From: a virus
Virus record (IMG/VR): IMGVR_UViG_3300029448_000588
Span: 1-20,076 of that record
Length of the DNA stretch: 20,076 nt
Direction: 5' to 3' (one strand)
Of the stretch, positions 13,054 to 20,076 are shown piece after piece; position 1 is the stretch's first letter, and the number at the start of each line of letters is the position of its first letter. The position numbers and the translations under genes are program-made. The notes below the pieces were generated by a model. It had not been told where the DNA came from and ran no database searches. It saw nothing but the letters and a program-made list of their open reading frames with translations.

Positions 13054-13496
13054 AACCTAAGATAGAGATGAACTTTGACCTTAAAAAGCTAAGGTTAGAC
13101 CTCACTAAGGAACTTAATGATGCTGGTAGGATAGTAAGAGAAGACCACTTCCAAAGACTAGAAAGAGGTATGGGTGTAAATGGAAGGATGCAGAAACTAA
13201 AAGACTCCACTATCAAAAGAAAAGGTTTTGACCAAATATTAGTAGATACTGGTAAGATGAGAAACCTTATTTTAAATAAAGCAAGTAAAGTAAAACAATT
13301 AGTAACAATACATCCAGGCAAGAAACAGAAAAGAAAGGGTGGTGTGACTAATGCAGATATAGGTTCATTTCATCAACAAGGTAACCCCTCAACTAATTTA
13401 CCTAGAAGAGAATGGTTTGGTATTACTAAAAAAGCTGAGAAAAGAGCAATTAAAATGATAGAACTAAAGATAGATAAGATATTAAGAAATGTCTGA
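13050..13496 (+). CDS. Phage virion morphogenesis protein (Mu gpG-like)
   Basis: 148 aa, basic, start in ATGA. Pattern: an N-terminal helix (LRLDLTKELNDAGRIVREDHFQR), GRMQKLKDSTIKRKG, ILVDTGKMRNLILN, a beta section (KQLVTIHPG), IGSFHQQGNPSTNLPRREWFG and a C-terminal helix. LVDTGxMR, HQxG and PRRxWFG are the signature of the phage virion morphogenesis family (Phage_tail_S, Mu gpG), neck or tail-completion proteins that bind between head and tail. Location next to portal and MuF matches Mu-like order. Confidence 0.8.
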   Translation: MKPKIEMNFDLKKLRLDLTKELNDAGRIVREDHFQRLERGMGVNGRMQKLKDSTIKRKGFDQILVDTGKMRNLILNKASKVKQLVTIHPGKKQKRKGGVTNADIGSFHQQGNPSTNLPRREWFGITKKAEKRAIKMIELKIDKILRNV

Positions 13497-14778
13497 ACCT
13501 CAAGACCTACTTATAACCATGTCTTCCTTACTTAGTAATTCTGTTGCTAAGTCTACAATTACCCTAGAAGAGTCCATATCTCAAATGAAGTTAAGTGGGA
13601 TGGATGTTAATGAAATTAAATCAGTCTTAATGAATGACCTTAATAATGGTGGTAGGATATTTGGTTCATATAGAAATGCTATTAAGAATACAACTAAAAA
13701 TGGTGTAGGGTATAACTCTAATATTGCAAGTCAGAAGGTGTATCAAGATTCATCAGTAGAAGAGTTTCAATGGGTTGGTATATCTGACAATAAAGTTTGT
13801 GAGGATTGTGAAGACAGACATGGTCAGACTGGCACTATGGAATATTTTAGAACTGTTGGACTTCCTCGTTCAGGGTTTTCTATTTGTCAGACTAATTGCA
13901 GATGTCAGTTAGTACCTATGAACTATAAGGGTGAGAACATTAAAGAACCTATAATTACTAAAAAGGTTTTACCTATTACTGCTTTTAAAATGGCTGGTAA
14001 ACATAAGACATCAAAAGACTCTATAGAATGGTTAAAGTCAAATATTGCAGATGAGGTTAATATATCATCAACAATAGATGTTGGAATAATGAATGAAATT
14101 ACTAAGTCATTATCAAGAAATTTTGAAAAATACAAATTGAATAGACTGGAAAAAATATATTTTAATAGAGGAAATGCTATGGCTAGTGCTAGTGGAGGCA
14201 CTCTAAGTATTAATAAAAAGTATTTTAATAAAAAAGGTATGCAACAAGCTTACAGAGATGATGTCATTGAATTTACATCTAAATATAAAAAATGGATTAA
14301 AGAACTTGAAGATGATTTAAAGCCTTTACTTTCTAAACCTTTTGAGGAATTATCTTATGTTGAAAAAAGAATGGTTGAATGGAATACAAATAGAATTATT
14401 GATTTAAAAAAGACTTTAAAGTCAAAGCAAAAGTATAAATATTGGAATTATTACAATAAGAAAAAATTATATGGTAGTGTTATAGACCATGAAATTGGAC
14501 ACATGATTCATGACCAATATACTGGAAAATTAAATAAGTCTAGATACAGAAGAGAAAGTGTTTCTACAAAAGTCGCAGACAAATGGAACAAAGAATGGAT
14601 AAGTATTTATAGAAAGTCTAAAAAACAAGGATTAATTTATCAAATTTCTGAATATGCGTCATCTGACCATTATGAATTATTTGCTGAGTCTTTTGCCATG
14701 TATGTAAATGGTCAAAAATTACCTGAAATAATTAAAGATTATTTAGATAGATATTTAACATCAAAGGAGCTTAACTAA
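13489..14778 (+). CDS. MuF minor capsid protein fused to zinc metallopeptidase
   Basis: 429 aa in two parts. Residues 1-150 are a MuF/SPP1 gp7-like head morphogenesis domain: GSYRNAIKN, WVGISDNKVCEDCEDRHGQTG (C104, C107) and CQTNCRCQLVP (C133, C137, C139), the usual DxxVCxxC..CRC core. Residues about 200-429 are unrelated: a basic helical stretch, then HEIGHMIH (334-341), a zinc-binding HExxH, and SEYASSDHYELFAESFAMY (388-405), supplying a likely third ligand Glu (E396 or E400). This matches HExxH proteins with a downstream ELFAExFA helix. MuF proteins go into the head and can carry C-terminal effector domains. It may be the capsid maturation protease or an injected effector. Overlaps both neighbours. 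Confidence 0.85.
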   Translation: MSEPQDLLITMSSLLSNSVAKSTITLEESISQMKLSGMDVNEIKSVLMNDLNNGGRIFGSYRNAIKNTTKNGVGYNSNIASQKVYQDSSVEEFQWVGISDNKVCEDCEDRHGQTGTMEYFRTVGLPRSGFSICQTNCRCQLVPMNYKGENIKEPIITKKVLPITAFKMAGKHKTSKDSIEWLKSNIADEVNISSTIDVGIMNEITKSLSRNFEKYKLNRLEKIYFNRGNAMASASGGTLSINKKYFNKKGMQQAYRDDVIEFTSKYKKWIKELEDDLKPLLSKPFEELSYVEKRMVEWNTNRIIDLKKTLKSKQKYKYWNYYNKKKLYGSVIDHEIGHMIHDQYTGKLNKSRYRRESVSTKVADKWNKEWISIYRKSKKQGLIYQISEYASSDHYELFAESFAMYVNGQKLPEIIKDYLDRYLTSKELN

Positions 14779-14969
14779 TGCCTAGGTCTACTCAATGTAA
14801 TATATGTGTTCAATATATAGAAGAATTTAAGTGTAAAGCTTTTCCTAAAGGTATTCCTAGAGATATTTTTACTGGACTTCATGACCATAAAAAGAAATTT
14901 AAAGGAGACAATGGCATAAGATTTCAAACCATAGAAGACTTTATGAAAGAGAATAGACCTACAAAGTAA
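14778..14969 (+). CDS. Small Cys-containing phage protein
   Basis: 63 aa, start in TAATG after the MuF gene. Pattern CNICVQYIEEFKCKAFPKGIPRDIFTGLHDHKKKFKGDNGIRF (read in parts): C7-x2-C10, a third Cys, CKAFPxGIPxxIxxGxHxH and GDNGI. This C-P-GIP-H pattern recurs in small proteins of unknown function next to phage head genes. Two to three Cys with His residues could hold a zinc ion. Function unknown; an assembly factor is inferred from position. Confidence 0.65.
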   Translation: MPRSTQCNICVQYIEEFKCKAFPKGIPRDIFTGLHDHKKKFKGDNGIRFQTIEDFMKENRPTK

Positions 14970-15038
14970 TTTCATTCTAGGACTTTTATTAAACATAGGT
15001 ACATGATTAAATTTAATTAACTAAAAGAGGAAGACAGA

Positions 15039-15575
15039 ATGTCTGAAACTACAACAGAAAACGTACAAGATAATGTGCAAGAGGTGACTCCTAACAGTCA
15101 GAATGAAACTAATGAAACGCCTGATGTCAATAGTTTTATAGCAGAGAGTAAAAAGTACAGAAGTAGGGCACAATTAGCAGAGTCTGAATTATCTGATTTA
15201 AAATCTAAACTTGAAAAACAAGAAGAGGAAAGATTAGCTAAAAACAATAAGTGGGAAGAGTTAGCAACTAAGAGAGAATCAGAATTAAACAGTATTAAGG
15301 ATGATTATCAAAGATTAAAAGAAGCTGAGGAAGCCTATAAAGAAGACTTGCTAAATATTCTAAGTGAAGAAGAAAGAGACACATTTAAAAGTTTAAGTGT
15401 TGCTCAACTTAGAGTTATAACTGATAAAATTAATAATCAATCTCAAGAGGTAGCTCCCACAAGTAATACACCAGCTAAGAGTGTGAACCCAAGTCCTAAA
15501 GATTGGACTAGCATGAGTGCAGAAGAAAGACGAGCGAATTGGGGTAGTATCTTACAGAGTTATGTTAAGAGATAA
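15039..15575 (+). CDS. Capsid scaffolding protein
   Basis: 178 aa, start ATG after AGAGGAAG. Acidic, Gln/Asn-rich N-terminus, a long coiled coil (about residues 35-110: AESELSDLKSKLEKQEEERL, WEELATKRESELNSI), a short linker (PTSNTPAKSVNPSP) and a basic C-terminus (AEERRANWGSILQSYVKR). This composition, small size and place directly before the capsid gene are typical of scaffolds that guide procapsid assembly and are removed before packaging. No protease motif is visible in it. Confidence 0.8.
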   Translation: MSETTTENVQDNVQEVTPNSQNETNETPDVNSFIAESKKYRSRAQLAESELSDLKSKLEKQEEERLAKNNKWEELATKRESELNSIKDDYQRLKEAEEAYKEDLLNILSEEERDTFKSLSVAQLRVITDKINNQSQEVAPTSNTPAKSVNPSPKDWTSMSAEERRANWGSILQSYVKR

Positions 15576-15593
15576 TAATAAGAGGTTTTAAAA

Positions 15594-16490
15594 ATGGCAA
15601 AACATTATCAAGGTAGTGCAACTACAAACACCACAGACCAGCATTTCATACCTGAAATTTGGTCTGAGGGAATCTATAAGTTTTTTGAGAGAAAAACAAT
15701 ATTCAGAGGATTAATTGAAGACTATTCAGCTTTAGTAGGTGCTAAAGGTTTTGGAGATGTTGTTCATGTTCCTGAAATATCATTAGCAAGTGCGGCTGAT
15801 AAGTCTGCTGGTTCTGATGTGTCTTATGATGCAACTGCAACTACAGAAACTCAGTTGTCTCTTAATAAACATAAGTACATTGGTAAACTTTTCGAAGATT
15901 TGACAATTATCCAAAGTGAAGCAGATTTAGTAGAAAAGTACACTAGAATGATGGGTGAGGCTCTTGCTCGTCAATTAGATGCTGACATTTGGGCTGAATT
16001 AGATGGTTTAAATCAGTCTCAGGCTCTATCTGCTGATGATACTCTTACTGCGGCAGTCTTTGAAAGTGTATTAGCTACACTAGGTGAAAATGACATACCT
16101 TACATGGATGGTGAATGTGCTATGGTTGTTAATCCAACTCTATTTGCAGACATACTTAATCCTAGTGCTGGAATCGCTCAGTATTTCATTAGAAATGATG
16201 CAGTCGGAGAAGGTAACAGAGGACTAAGGTCAGGAATGGTCGGCTCATTATATGGCATTGACGTATATATGAGTAATACTGTTTCAACTGCTGGAACAAG
16301 TTCAACAATATCAGGTGCAGTATTCCATAAGAGTGCGGCAGTTTGTGCAGTTCAACAAGAAGTCAGAACTCAGTCAGAGTATTCGATTGATGCTCTTGGA
16401 ACAAAAATTGTCTCTGATTTGGTCTATGGCGTAAAGCTTCTAGATGATAGTGACAATAAAAAAGGTGTTAAGTTTACCAACGTAGACTAA
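15594..16490 (+). CDS. Major capsid protein (HK97-fold)
   Basis: 298 aa, start ATG after AAGAGG. N-terminus HYQGSATTNTTDQHFIPEIW, then YKFFERKTIFRGLIEDYS, VHVPEISLASAADKSAGSDV, KYIGKLFEDLTIIQSEADLV, RMMGEALARQLDADIWAEL (the spine helix), YMDGECAMVVNPTLFADIL, MVGSLYGIDVYMSNTV and a beta C-terminus (TKIVSDLVYGVKLL). These blocks follow HK97-fold coat proteins of tailed phages: N-arm, E-loop, P-domain with spine helix, A-domain. No long propeptide is evident. Followed by a stable hairpin, which probably raises capsid message level relative to downstream genes. Confidence 0.85.
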   Translation: MAKHYQGSATTNTTDQHFIPEIWSEGIYKFFERKTIFRGLIEDYSALVGAKGFGDVVHVPEISLASAADKSAGSDVSYDATATTETQLSLNKHKYIGKLFEDLTIIQSEADLVEKYTRMMGEALARQLDADIWAELDGLNQSQALSADDTLTAAVFESVLATLGENDIPYMDGECAMVVNPTLFADILNPSAGIAQYFIRNDAVGEGNRGLRSGMVGSLYGIDVYMSNTVSTAGTSSTISGAVFHKSAAVCAVQQEVRTQSEYSIDALGTKIVSDLVYGVKLLDDSDNKKGVKFTNVD

Positions 16491-16512
16491 CACATAGGTT
16501 GACAAATGAAAT

Positions 16513-16544
16513 CTAGGGGAGTGGGTTGGCGCTGACTCCCCTAG
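16513..16544 (+). terminator. Strong hairpin after the capsid gene (partial terminator)
   Basis: CTAGGGGAGT (16513-16522) and ACTCCCCTAG (16535-16544) form a perfect 10-bp stem with a 12-nt loop. Only three T follow, so termination is probably partial; it may equally act as an RNA-stability element. Confidence 0.7.
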
Positions 16545-16560
16545 TTTAATGGAGATTTTT

Positions 16561-16779
16561 ATGCAATATTGGTTAAGTAAAAAAATAGGAAGGATGGAAA
16601 GACTTGAGGATAGTGTCTTAGAAAAACATCCTGAAAAACTAGAAGAATTAAAAAGTCAAGGTTATATAAGGGTTACAAGTGAAAACAGTCCTATACCCTA
16701 CAAAAAACCTTCTAAAAAAGTATCTATCAAAAAAGCAGTAAAGAAAGTTGCTAAAAAGGTGACTAAAAAGAAAAAATAA
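16561..16779 (+). CDS. Small late protein with histone H1-like Lys tail
   Basis: 72 aa from ATG 16561, chosen because GGAG (16551-16554) is 6 nt upstream; ATG 16549 in the same frame overlaps that site and has none of its own. The N-terminal half (MQYWLSKKIGRMERLEDSVL; KLEELKSQGYIRVT) looks like a small folded domain. The C-terminal half (KKPSKKVSIKKAVKKVAKKV, TKKKK) is H1-like Lys/Ala/Val repeat. It lies between capsid and decoration-type genes, so a capsid-internal DNA-binding or head-completion role is possible. Confidence 0.65.
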   Translation: MQYWLSKKIGRMERLEDSVLEKHPEKLEELKSQGYIRVTSENSPIPYKKPSKKVSIKKAVKKVAKKVTKKKK

Positions 16780-16780
16780 C

Positions 16781-16812
16781 ACAAAGCAAAGACAGTCTCG
16801 TTCACGCTTTGT
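16781..16812 (+). other. Weak stem-loop in spacer
   Basis: ACAAAGC (16781-16787) pairs with GCTTTGT (16806-16812) over an 18-nt loop. No T-run follows. It could be an mRNA processing or stability element upstream of the gene at 16835; it may be chance. Confidence 0.3.
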
Positions 16813-16834
16813 CATAGCTTAGAGAGGAAGAAAA

Positions 16835-17179
16835 ATGGCAGATTTACACACATATTCAGTACAAGAAGCATTAAACACAACAACTGGTGGAGGTTGGACA
16901 GTTGCAAGTGTTGGAACTGCTGGAAGTTCAGCAGATGTCGCTAATACAATTCATAAATCATTATTAGGTAATACAGGAACACTTGGTATTTATAGTGCAG
17001 TAGAGATTTATTTTAATTTTGCTATAGCAGAGACTAATGTAAATGCTAGTAATGATTTGATTATCCCAAAGAATACAATGGTATTTATTACAGTTCCTAG
17101 AGGACTAGGGAACACAATTTATTTTAACTACAATTCAACTAGTACAACTACTGGTGCAGTTAGATTGGTGGAGTGTTAA
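16835..17179 (+). CDS. Virion accessory protein, decoration-like
   Basis: 114 aa, start after GAGAGGAAG. Small, Thr/Gly/Ser-rich and beta-predicted: LHTYSVQEALNTTTGGGWTV, VGTAGSSADVANTIHKSLLG, YSAVEIYFNFAIAETNVNAS, LIIPKNTMVFITVPRGLGN and YFNYNSTSTTTGAVRLVE. The order amphipathic helix, beta, IPxNTxxxITVPRGLG is seen in small structural proteins next to phage capsids and fibres. Its stop is directly followed by the fibre ATG. I infer a capsid decoration or fibre-attachment protein; unproven. Confidence 0.6.
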   Translation: MADLHTYSVQEALNTTTGGGWTVASVGTAGSSADVANTIHKSLLGNTGTLGIYSAVEIYFNFAIAETNVNASNDLIIPKNTMVFITVPRGLGNTIYFNYNSTSTTTGAVRLVEC

Positions 17180-19348
17180 ATGCAGAGTTCAATGATAAAA
17201 TCTATTACTGAGGATTTTGGTAATGGCGGGACAATAGATGGTGACCTCACTATATCAGGAGATTTGCAAGTAAGTGGTGGTGGTTCACTATCTTTTGATG
17301 AGATAGTACAAGGTACATCTACAATTAAAGTTACAGATACATCAGCTTTTTTAGTTGAGAAGGCAGATGGAACAGATGTTTTTGTTGTGGATACTACTAA
17401 TTCACGAGTTGGTATAGGAACTTCTTCTCCAGCAACTACTCTCCACGTTGCAGATGATGGCTCTTCAAATGGAATCATGTCAAATCAAATTGTCAGAATA
17501 ACTCCATCTGATGCAAACAATGGGATAAATATAGGCTCAGATGGCACAGATGGAATGATTGGTGTAACTAATAATGATACTGATTTACATTTCTTGTCAC
17601 GAACAGGTGGAACATATTCTAAAACTATGACTATAGATAGTTCAAGTAACGTAGGTATAGGAACTACTTCTCCAGAAGAAAAGATTCATAGCACAGGAGC
17701 AATAGTATCTACTGGTGTCAATGATACTGGTGCAACTGCTGGAACTGAAAGAGCTTTTATAGATTTAGTAAGTAATAAAGCTCGTATTGGTCATTTTAGA
17801 GGTACAACAAGTGCTGGTTCAGGTGGGTTGCAATTATATACAGATTCTGTTGAAAGAATGAGTATAGATGCTTCAGGTAACGTAGGCATAGGAACTGATT
17901 CTGCGTCAGGTAAAATTCATGTTAAAGAAACTGCTGGTGATGAATTTTTTACATTCGCAAATGGCAATGGTATTGGTTTAGTGAATAATGTTGCTAGTCA
18001 TGGAATCGGTATATCAGCTAGTCAATCAGGAAGTTATGGTGGTCAAGGTTCTTCTGCACTAATCGTAACAGAAGGTGGGGGAAGTGCAAATGCTGGTACA
18101 ATTCAATTAGTACATGATGGAACTATTGGATTTACATATAAAGGTGGAAAAGTAGGTATAGGAACTTCGACACCACAATCTAGCCTCGAAATCGAGCTAG
18201 GTGGGGATACTGGCACATACTTTGAGGCTGGTGGAAACGGAGCAAGCTCAAGTCAATCTGATGCAAGACATTTAAAAATGACCGCATCAACAACTACTAA
18301 CGCTGGTGATACACACGCTATTGATTGCGAATCTTCAACAGGAGTATTGAAATTACAGACATCAGGAACAGATAGAATGGTAATTGATGCTAACTCTCGA
18401 ATCTCATTATCTAATAATGATAGCGGTACATCTAATACTGTTTTTGGAAAACTAGCTGGTGATGCATTAGCGAGTGGTGGAAATTACAATGTAATACTCG
18501 GAGAAAACGCTGGTAATGACTTGACTACAGGCGATCGTAATATTTTGATAGGATATTTGGCAGGTGATAATATTACGACCCAAACAGGCAATATTCTTAT
18601 CGGAAAAAATACTGGTGGTACTGGTCAACAACTTAGCATTTTAATAGGTAATGATACTGGAAGATTAATAAGTTCTGGAAATGGAACAATTGGTCTCGGT
18701 CATAATACTTTGTATATGCTACAAACTGGACAATATAATACAGTTGTTGGGTATGACTCTATGAGGGCTGAAGTTAATGGTGACCGCTCAACTGCTTTTG
18801 GGTATCAAACATTAAGGAGTCAAACTGGTACAGACGGAACTGTTGGGACAACTGCTATTGGATATAAAGCTGGATACAATGCAACAAGCGGTATACATGG
18901 TATATTTATAGGAGCGGATGCAAATCCATCATCTGGCTCTAGTAACAACGAAATTGTAATTGGTTATGGTGTAACTGGTGTTGGTAGTAATACAGCAATA
19001 ATAGGTAACTCAAGCACAACAGATGTATATATGGGAGATAATGGAAATGCTTGGTCTCAAACTTCTGACGGAAGATTGAAAGAAAATGTTGTTAATTGGA
19101 ATAAAGGATTAAGTGAAATTGAAAAATTAAGAATTGTTGAGTTTAATTTTAAAAAAGATAATCCATTTAATTATGACAGTAAAAAGAAAAGGCAAGGTAT
19201 TATAGCTCAAGAAGTTAAAGAAATAATACCTGAAATGATAAAAGATGATGGAGAATGGTTGTCTGCTAATACAGAACCTATGGTTTGGACTTTGGTAAAA
19301 GCAGTACAAGAACTATCTGCAAGAGTAAAAGAATTAGAAAGTAAATAA
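17180..19348 (+). CDS. Tail fibre with C-terminal S74 intramolecular chaperone
   Basis: 722 aa, start ATG directly after the previous TAA with GGAG 8 nt upstream. Residues 1-75 form an attachment region. Four VGIGT-(S/T/D)-x repeats at about 78, 158, 235 and 325 mark repeated beta modules. Residues about 400-610 contain trimeric-adhesin-like turns (NVILGENAGNDLTTGDRNIL, IGYLAG, ILIGKNTG, AIGYKAG), predicted beta-helix. From about 627 to 722 is the peptidase S74 chaperone: TSDGRLKENV (S629, K634), FNFKKDNPFNYDSKKKRQGI, AQEVKEIIPEM and a coiled-coil end (VKAVQELSARVKELESK). S74 domains fold the trimer and then cleave themselves off. Receptor-binding role inferred. Unusually, it sits between head and tail genes. 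Confidence 0.9.
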   Translation: MQSSMIKSITEDFGNGGTIDGDLTISGDLQVSGGGSLSFDEIVQGTSTIKVTDTSAFLVEKADGTDVFVVDTTNSRVGIGTSSPATTLHVADDGSSNGIMSNQIVRITPSDANNGINIGSDGTDGMIGVTNNDTDLHFLSRTGGTYSKTMTIDSSSNVGIGTTSPEEKIHSTGAIVSTGVNDTGATAGTERAFIDLVSNKARIGHFRGTTSAGSGGLQLYTDSVERMSIDASGNVGIGTDSASGKIHVKETAGDEFFTFANGNGIGLVNNVASHGIGISASQSGSYGGQGSSALIVTEGGGSANAGTIQLVHDGTIGFTYKGGKVGIGTSTPQSSLEIELGGDTGTYFEAGGNGASSSQSDARHLKMTASTTTNAGDTHAIDCESSTGVLKLQTSGTDRMVIDANSRISLSNNDSGTSNTVFGKLAGDALASGGNYNVILGENAGNDLTTGDRNILIGYLAGDNITTQTGNILIGKNTGGTGQQLSILIGNDTGRLISSGNGTIGLGHNTLYMLQTGQYNTVVGYDSMRAEVNGDRSTAFGYQTLRSQTGTDGTVGTTAIGYKAGYNATSGIHGIFIGADANPSSGSSNNEIVIGYGVTGVGSNTAIIGNSSTTDVYMGDNGNAWSQTSDGRLKENVVNWNKGLSEIEKLRIVEFNFKKDNPFNYDSKKKRQGIIAQEVKEIIPEMIKDDGEWLSANTEPMVWTLVKAVQELSARVKELESK

Positions 19349-19365
19349 CAAACAAGGAGTCAAAC

Positions 19366-19584
19366 ATGGCAAAAAAAGAAAAGAAGCCAGTCTTGAACTT
19401 AGATGATAAAGAGTATATCATAGAGGATATGACTGACGAGCAAAAGATGATGGTAAACCATATAAACGATATTCAAAACAAACAGAATAGTAATCAGTTT
19501 ATAGCTGACCAATTATCTGTAGGTAAAGAATCGTTTATTAAGATGCTTAGAGAATCATTAAACTCTGAGGAAGAAGCAGAGTAA
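19366..19584 (+). CDS. Small phage protein, DUF6447-like
   Basis: 72 aa, AAGGAG 8 nt upstream. Sequence KKPVLNLDDKEYIIEDMTDEQKMMVNHINDIQNKQNSNQFIADQL (in parts) follows the pattern P-x-L-x-LxDKEYxxxDLTxEQ..L..I seen in small phage proteins downstream of tail fibres. The family assignment is tentative. Helical, acidic C-terminus (RESLNSEEEAE). Stop overlaps the next ATG (TAATG). Confidence 0.6.
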   Translation: MAKKEKKPVLNLDDKEYIIEDMTDEQKMMVNHINDIQNKQNSNQFIADQLSVGKESFIKMLRESLNSEEEAE

Positions 19585-19874
19585 TGATTGTAAGGAGATG
19601 CGCTCAAGGTCACGATATAGTTATTCATAAGAACACTAGCCCCAATATGGTTAAGAAAGTTCAAATGGCAGATGAATCCTTAGTAACTATTACATATCCT
19701 AATTCTAAAGATTATTTTGTTTTAGTAGATGGTGTAATTGAAAAAAGAACTGACTCATTCCAAACTGCTGAAGAGTTTTATTTGGATAAGTGCGGTGAAA
19801 AACATAATCAAACTAATGGGCGCATTGACTTGGTAAAGCATAAATTAATTAATAATAAGGTGGTAAATAGATGA
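19584..19874 (+). CDS. Hypothetical protein
   Basis: 96 aa, start in TAATG. Beta-rich: MIVRRCAQGHDIVIHKN, KVQMADESLVTITYPNSKDYFVLVDGVIEKR, then a helical part with an FYLDKCGEKH segment. Two Cys and several His are spaced too irregularly for a clear metal site. No family recognised. Stop overlaps the next ATG (ATGA). Confidence 0.6.
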   Translation: MIVRRCAQGHDIVIHKNTSPNMVKKVQMADESLVTITYPNSKDYFVLVDGVIEKRTDSFQTAEEFYLDKCGEKHNQTNGRIDLVKHKLINNKVVNR

Positions 19875-19975
19875 GTAATAAAATAATAAAAAAGAAAAGC
19901 GGAGATTTTGAAGTTGTATATGAAGATAGTAATACAAGTTATAATATTAAGTTTAGTTATATCTATGTTGGGTAG
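19871..19975 (+). CDS. 34-aa hypothetical ORF overlapping lipoprotein start
   Basis: ATG overlaps the preceding stop by 4 nt with AAGGTGG upstream; TAG at 19973-19975. MSNKIIKKKSGDFEVVYEDS and NTSYNIKFSYIYVG: basic N-terminus, then two beta strands. It overlaps the lipoprotein gene by 56 nt in another frame, so one of the two may be a chance frame. Confidence 0.35.
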   Translation: MSNKIIKKKSGDFEVVYEDSNTSYNIKFSYIYVG

Positions 19976-20076
19976 TTGCTCAAGTGGTTGGTCAGTAGGA
20001 GGGTTTAACGATTCTACTTATACTTTTGTAGAAATTCTCGATAAAGACTCTATATCTCATTTTTATTCAGATAATT
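19920..20076 (+). CDS. Lipoprotein, 3' partial
   Basis: The frame runs off the right edge; 52 residues are visible from ATG 19920. MKIVIQVIILSLVISMLGSC is a signal peptide: one Lys, a hydrophobic stretch of about 12, and a lipobox LGSC at residues 17-20, with Cys20 the predicted lipidation site. It continues CSSGWSVGGFNDSTYTFVEI. Predicted to be secreted and acylated, so membrane-anchored. Possible roles: Rz1-type spanin (no proline-rich stretch is visible), superinfection exclusion, or a lysis partner. Ribosome-binding site is weak (GAAG 6 nt upstream). Confidence 0.6.
   Translation, partial: MKIVIQVIILSLVISMLGSCSSGWSVGGFNDSTYTFVEILDKDSISHFYSDN

Noticed and set aside
13037-14201. Two minus-strand frames (13037-13321 and 13923-14201)
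   Set aside because: They lie inside strongly supported head genes and are shadows of AT-rich coding DNA.
17176-17478. Minus-strand frame of 100 aa
   Set aside because: Lies within the fibre N-terminus; repetitive Ser/Pro/Val pattern is the complement of the Gly/Thr/Asp-rich coding sequence.
18180-18200. Hairpin CTAGC-TCGA/TCGAGCTAG
   Set aside because: Lies inside the fibre coding region with no T-run and has a bulge; not a terminator, used only as a composition clue.
1-20076. CRISPR array, tRNA genes, insertion sequence, integrase or attachment site
   Set aside because: Looked for regular spaced repeats, cloverleaf ends, transposase or integrase motifs; none seen.

Overview
This window is part of a double-stranded DNA tailed phage genome (Caudoviricetes). 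The evidence is a full head-morphogenesis cassette (terminase, portal, MuF-type minor capsid protein, scaffold, major capsid protein), tail-tip proteins, a tail fibre with an S74 self-cleaving chaperone, and an early replication block. Every gene I accept is on the + strand. The DNA is strongly AT-rich, genes overlap by 1-11 nt, and most starts have a GGAG-type Shine-Dalgarno. I see no integrase, lysogeny repressor, tRNA, CRISPR array or insertion sequence. The base composition and gene content resemble phages of AT-rich aquatic bacteria, and strong Shine-Dalgarno use plus sigma70-like promoters fit a proteobacterial-type host better than Bacteroidota. That host assignment is inference.

Layout. 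(1) 1-3009: the end of the structural region, with two large beta-rich tail-tip/baseplate-type proteins, the first cut by the window edge. (2) 3010-3208: a regulatory gap with a 12-bp inverted repeat, 11-bp TAACCC iterons and a promoter. (3) 3209-8503: an early operon of small unknown proteins, three mini-membrane proteins, an HTH protein, a single-strand-binding protein with an SSB-like acidic tail, an HNH protein, a replication-initiator-like protein, a zinc-ribbon protein and a Mom-like DNA modification enzyme. (4) 8504-9369: a second promoter of the same design drives two small genes, one followed by a hairpin terminator at 8954 and the other by one at 9396. (5) 9370-9655: the largest non-coding gap, with tandem repeats, a 16-bp perfect palindrome and an extended -10 late-promoter candidate. 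(6) 9656-17179: late operon, consisting of a Lys-rich micro-peptide, terminase small and large subunits, portal, virion morphogenesis protein, MuF fused to a zinc metallopeptidase, scaffold, capsid, a Lys-rich tail protein and a likely virion accessory protein. (7) 17180-20076: S74 tail fibre, two small genes, a questionable 34-aa ORF and the start of a lipoprotein.

Working model: the paired iteron promoters open early expression (replication, SSB, DNA modification against host restriction), and the palindrome-bearing gap switches on packaging and virion genes. Structural genes lie at both ends of the window, as expected for an arbitrary cut in a circular or circularly permuted map; tail tube, tape measure and most lysis genes probably lie outside it.

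Most worth a second look: the duplicated iteron-promoter module, the zinc-ribbon/Mom-like pair, the MuF-metallopeptidase fusion, a possible histone-fold protein, and the repeated 14-nt stop/SD/start junction.
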